64,000 nucleotides of DNA. It comes from an uncultured Chryseobacterium sp. (GTDB lineage: Bacteria; Bacteroidota; Bacteroidia; Flavobacteriales; Weeksellaceae). The translations under genes were made by a program, and so were the position numbers. The notes beneath the pieces were generated by a model. It saw only the letters and a program-made list of their open reading frames with translations. It was not told where the DNA came from and did no database searches. The DNA is taken from the NCBI GenBank assembly GCA_913778085.1, contig CAJYXJ010000040.1, positions 1-64,000 of the forward strand. Direction: 5' to 3'. Shown here one piece after another: positions 63,543-64,000 of this stretch; the first letter of the stretch is position 1; every line of letters begins with the position of its first letter.

Positions 63543-64000
63543 ATGCAGCTAAATGAATTATTAAAAAGAATCCCGGTACTGGAAATCCTTGGCACTGACA
63601 GCCCGGAAGTTTCCGGATTGGTTTTCGACAGCAGAAAAGTAACGGAAAACTCTTTATATATCGCGATGAGAGGAACCGTTGTGGACGGACATTCATTTAT
63701 TGCCGCATCAGTGGAAAAAGGGGCAACAGCCATTGTCTGTGAAGAATTCCCGGAGCATACGGATGAAAGTGTAACGTATGTGAAAGTAAAGGATTCTTCC
63801 AAAGCTTTAGGACAGCTGGCTTCCAATTTTTACGGGAACCCTTCCGAAAAACTAAAACTGATCGGAGTAACGGGAACCAACGGCAAAACCTCCGTTTCCA
63901 CTTTGCTATTTGACGTTTTCAAAAATTTAGGTTACGATTCCGCTTTATTATCTACAGTTGAAATCAGAATTGCCGATCAGGTGATTCCTGCAACCCATAC
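63543..64000 (+). CDS. murE: UDP-N-acetylmuramoyl-tripeptide synthetase MurE, cut by the window edge
   Basis: About 152 codons are visible: MQLNELLKRIPVLEILG, then VFDSRKVTENSLYIAMRG, and the ATP loop GVTGTNGKTSVSTLLF. This is the N-terminal part of MurE, which adds the third amino acid (meso-diaminopimelate or lysine) to the peptidoglycan precursor. The C-terminus lies beyond 64000. It is the fifth gene of the dcw cluster here. Confidence 0.95.
   Translation, partial: MQLNELLKRIPVLEILGTDSPEVSGLVFDSRKVTENSLYIAMRGTVVDGHSFIAASVEKGATAIVCEEFPEHTDESVTYVKVKDSSKALGQLASNFYGNPSEKLKLIGVTGTNGKTSVSTLLFDVFKNLGYDSALLSTVEIRIADQVIPATH

Overview
The window looks like a chromosome segment of a flavobacterium of the Weeksellaceae, closest to Chryseobacterium. 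Reasons: many promoters carry the Bacteroidetes -7 element TAnnTTTG, ribosome-binding sites are weak, and families typical of the group are present (DUF5686, GLPGLI, grasp-with-spasm, BlaI/M56-TonB, MKNLKKL-type bacteriocin-like peptides). No rRNA, tRNA, CRISPR array or intact insertion sequence was seen.

Layout. 1-1.03 kb: tail of an AT-rich peptide-natural-product locus, with a SpaB_C-type gene broken by an in-frame amber codon. 1.3-25.2 kb: mostly housekeeping and metabolism (SRAP protein, DUF5686, ribosomal proteins L21/L27, a lipoprotein metallopeptidase, MiaE, an FAD monooxygenase with an aminotransferase, a sugar dehydrogenase, BlaI with an M56-TonB sensor, UvrB, PabB/PabC, MenD, a 2OG dioxygenase). 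A small bacteriocin-like gene at 5.1-5.25 kb has lost its ATG. 25.2-26.8 kb: a perfect parS-type palindrome, two leader-type small peptides and a GLPGLI protein. 26.9-38.8 kb: a radical SAM protein, an AsmA-like protein, a WG-repeat protein, DUF2797, an epimerase and SecA. 38.8-45.9 kb: an iron-uptake block with two TonB-dependent receptors and two PepSY membrane proteins behind Fur-box-like sites. 47.2-50.8 kb: a very AT-rich grasp-with-spasm graspetide cluster (GLPGLI, precursor, ATP-grasp ligase, a small coupled ORF, SPASM protein). 51.5-57.3 kb: a two-component/peptide locus, the most novel part of the window. 57.4-64 kb: acetyltransferase, EngB, hydrolase, then the start of the dcw cell-wall cluster (mraZ, rsmH, ftsL, ftsI, murE).

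The 51.5-57.3 kb locus holds a TPR-lipoprotein histidine kinase, two paralogous response regulators, a divergent membrane protein, two small peptides and two small secreted Cys-containing proteins. Three promoters in it share one dyad (TTACG-N6-CGTAA, one copy degenerate in its last base), each 21 bp from a -7 element, so the locus looks like a self-contained regulon. One small-peptide gene also has a long leader with three 11-bp tandem repeats and a pseudoknot-like or attenuator-like fold.

All product names are from reading motifs and remembered families; no database search was possible.
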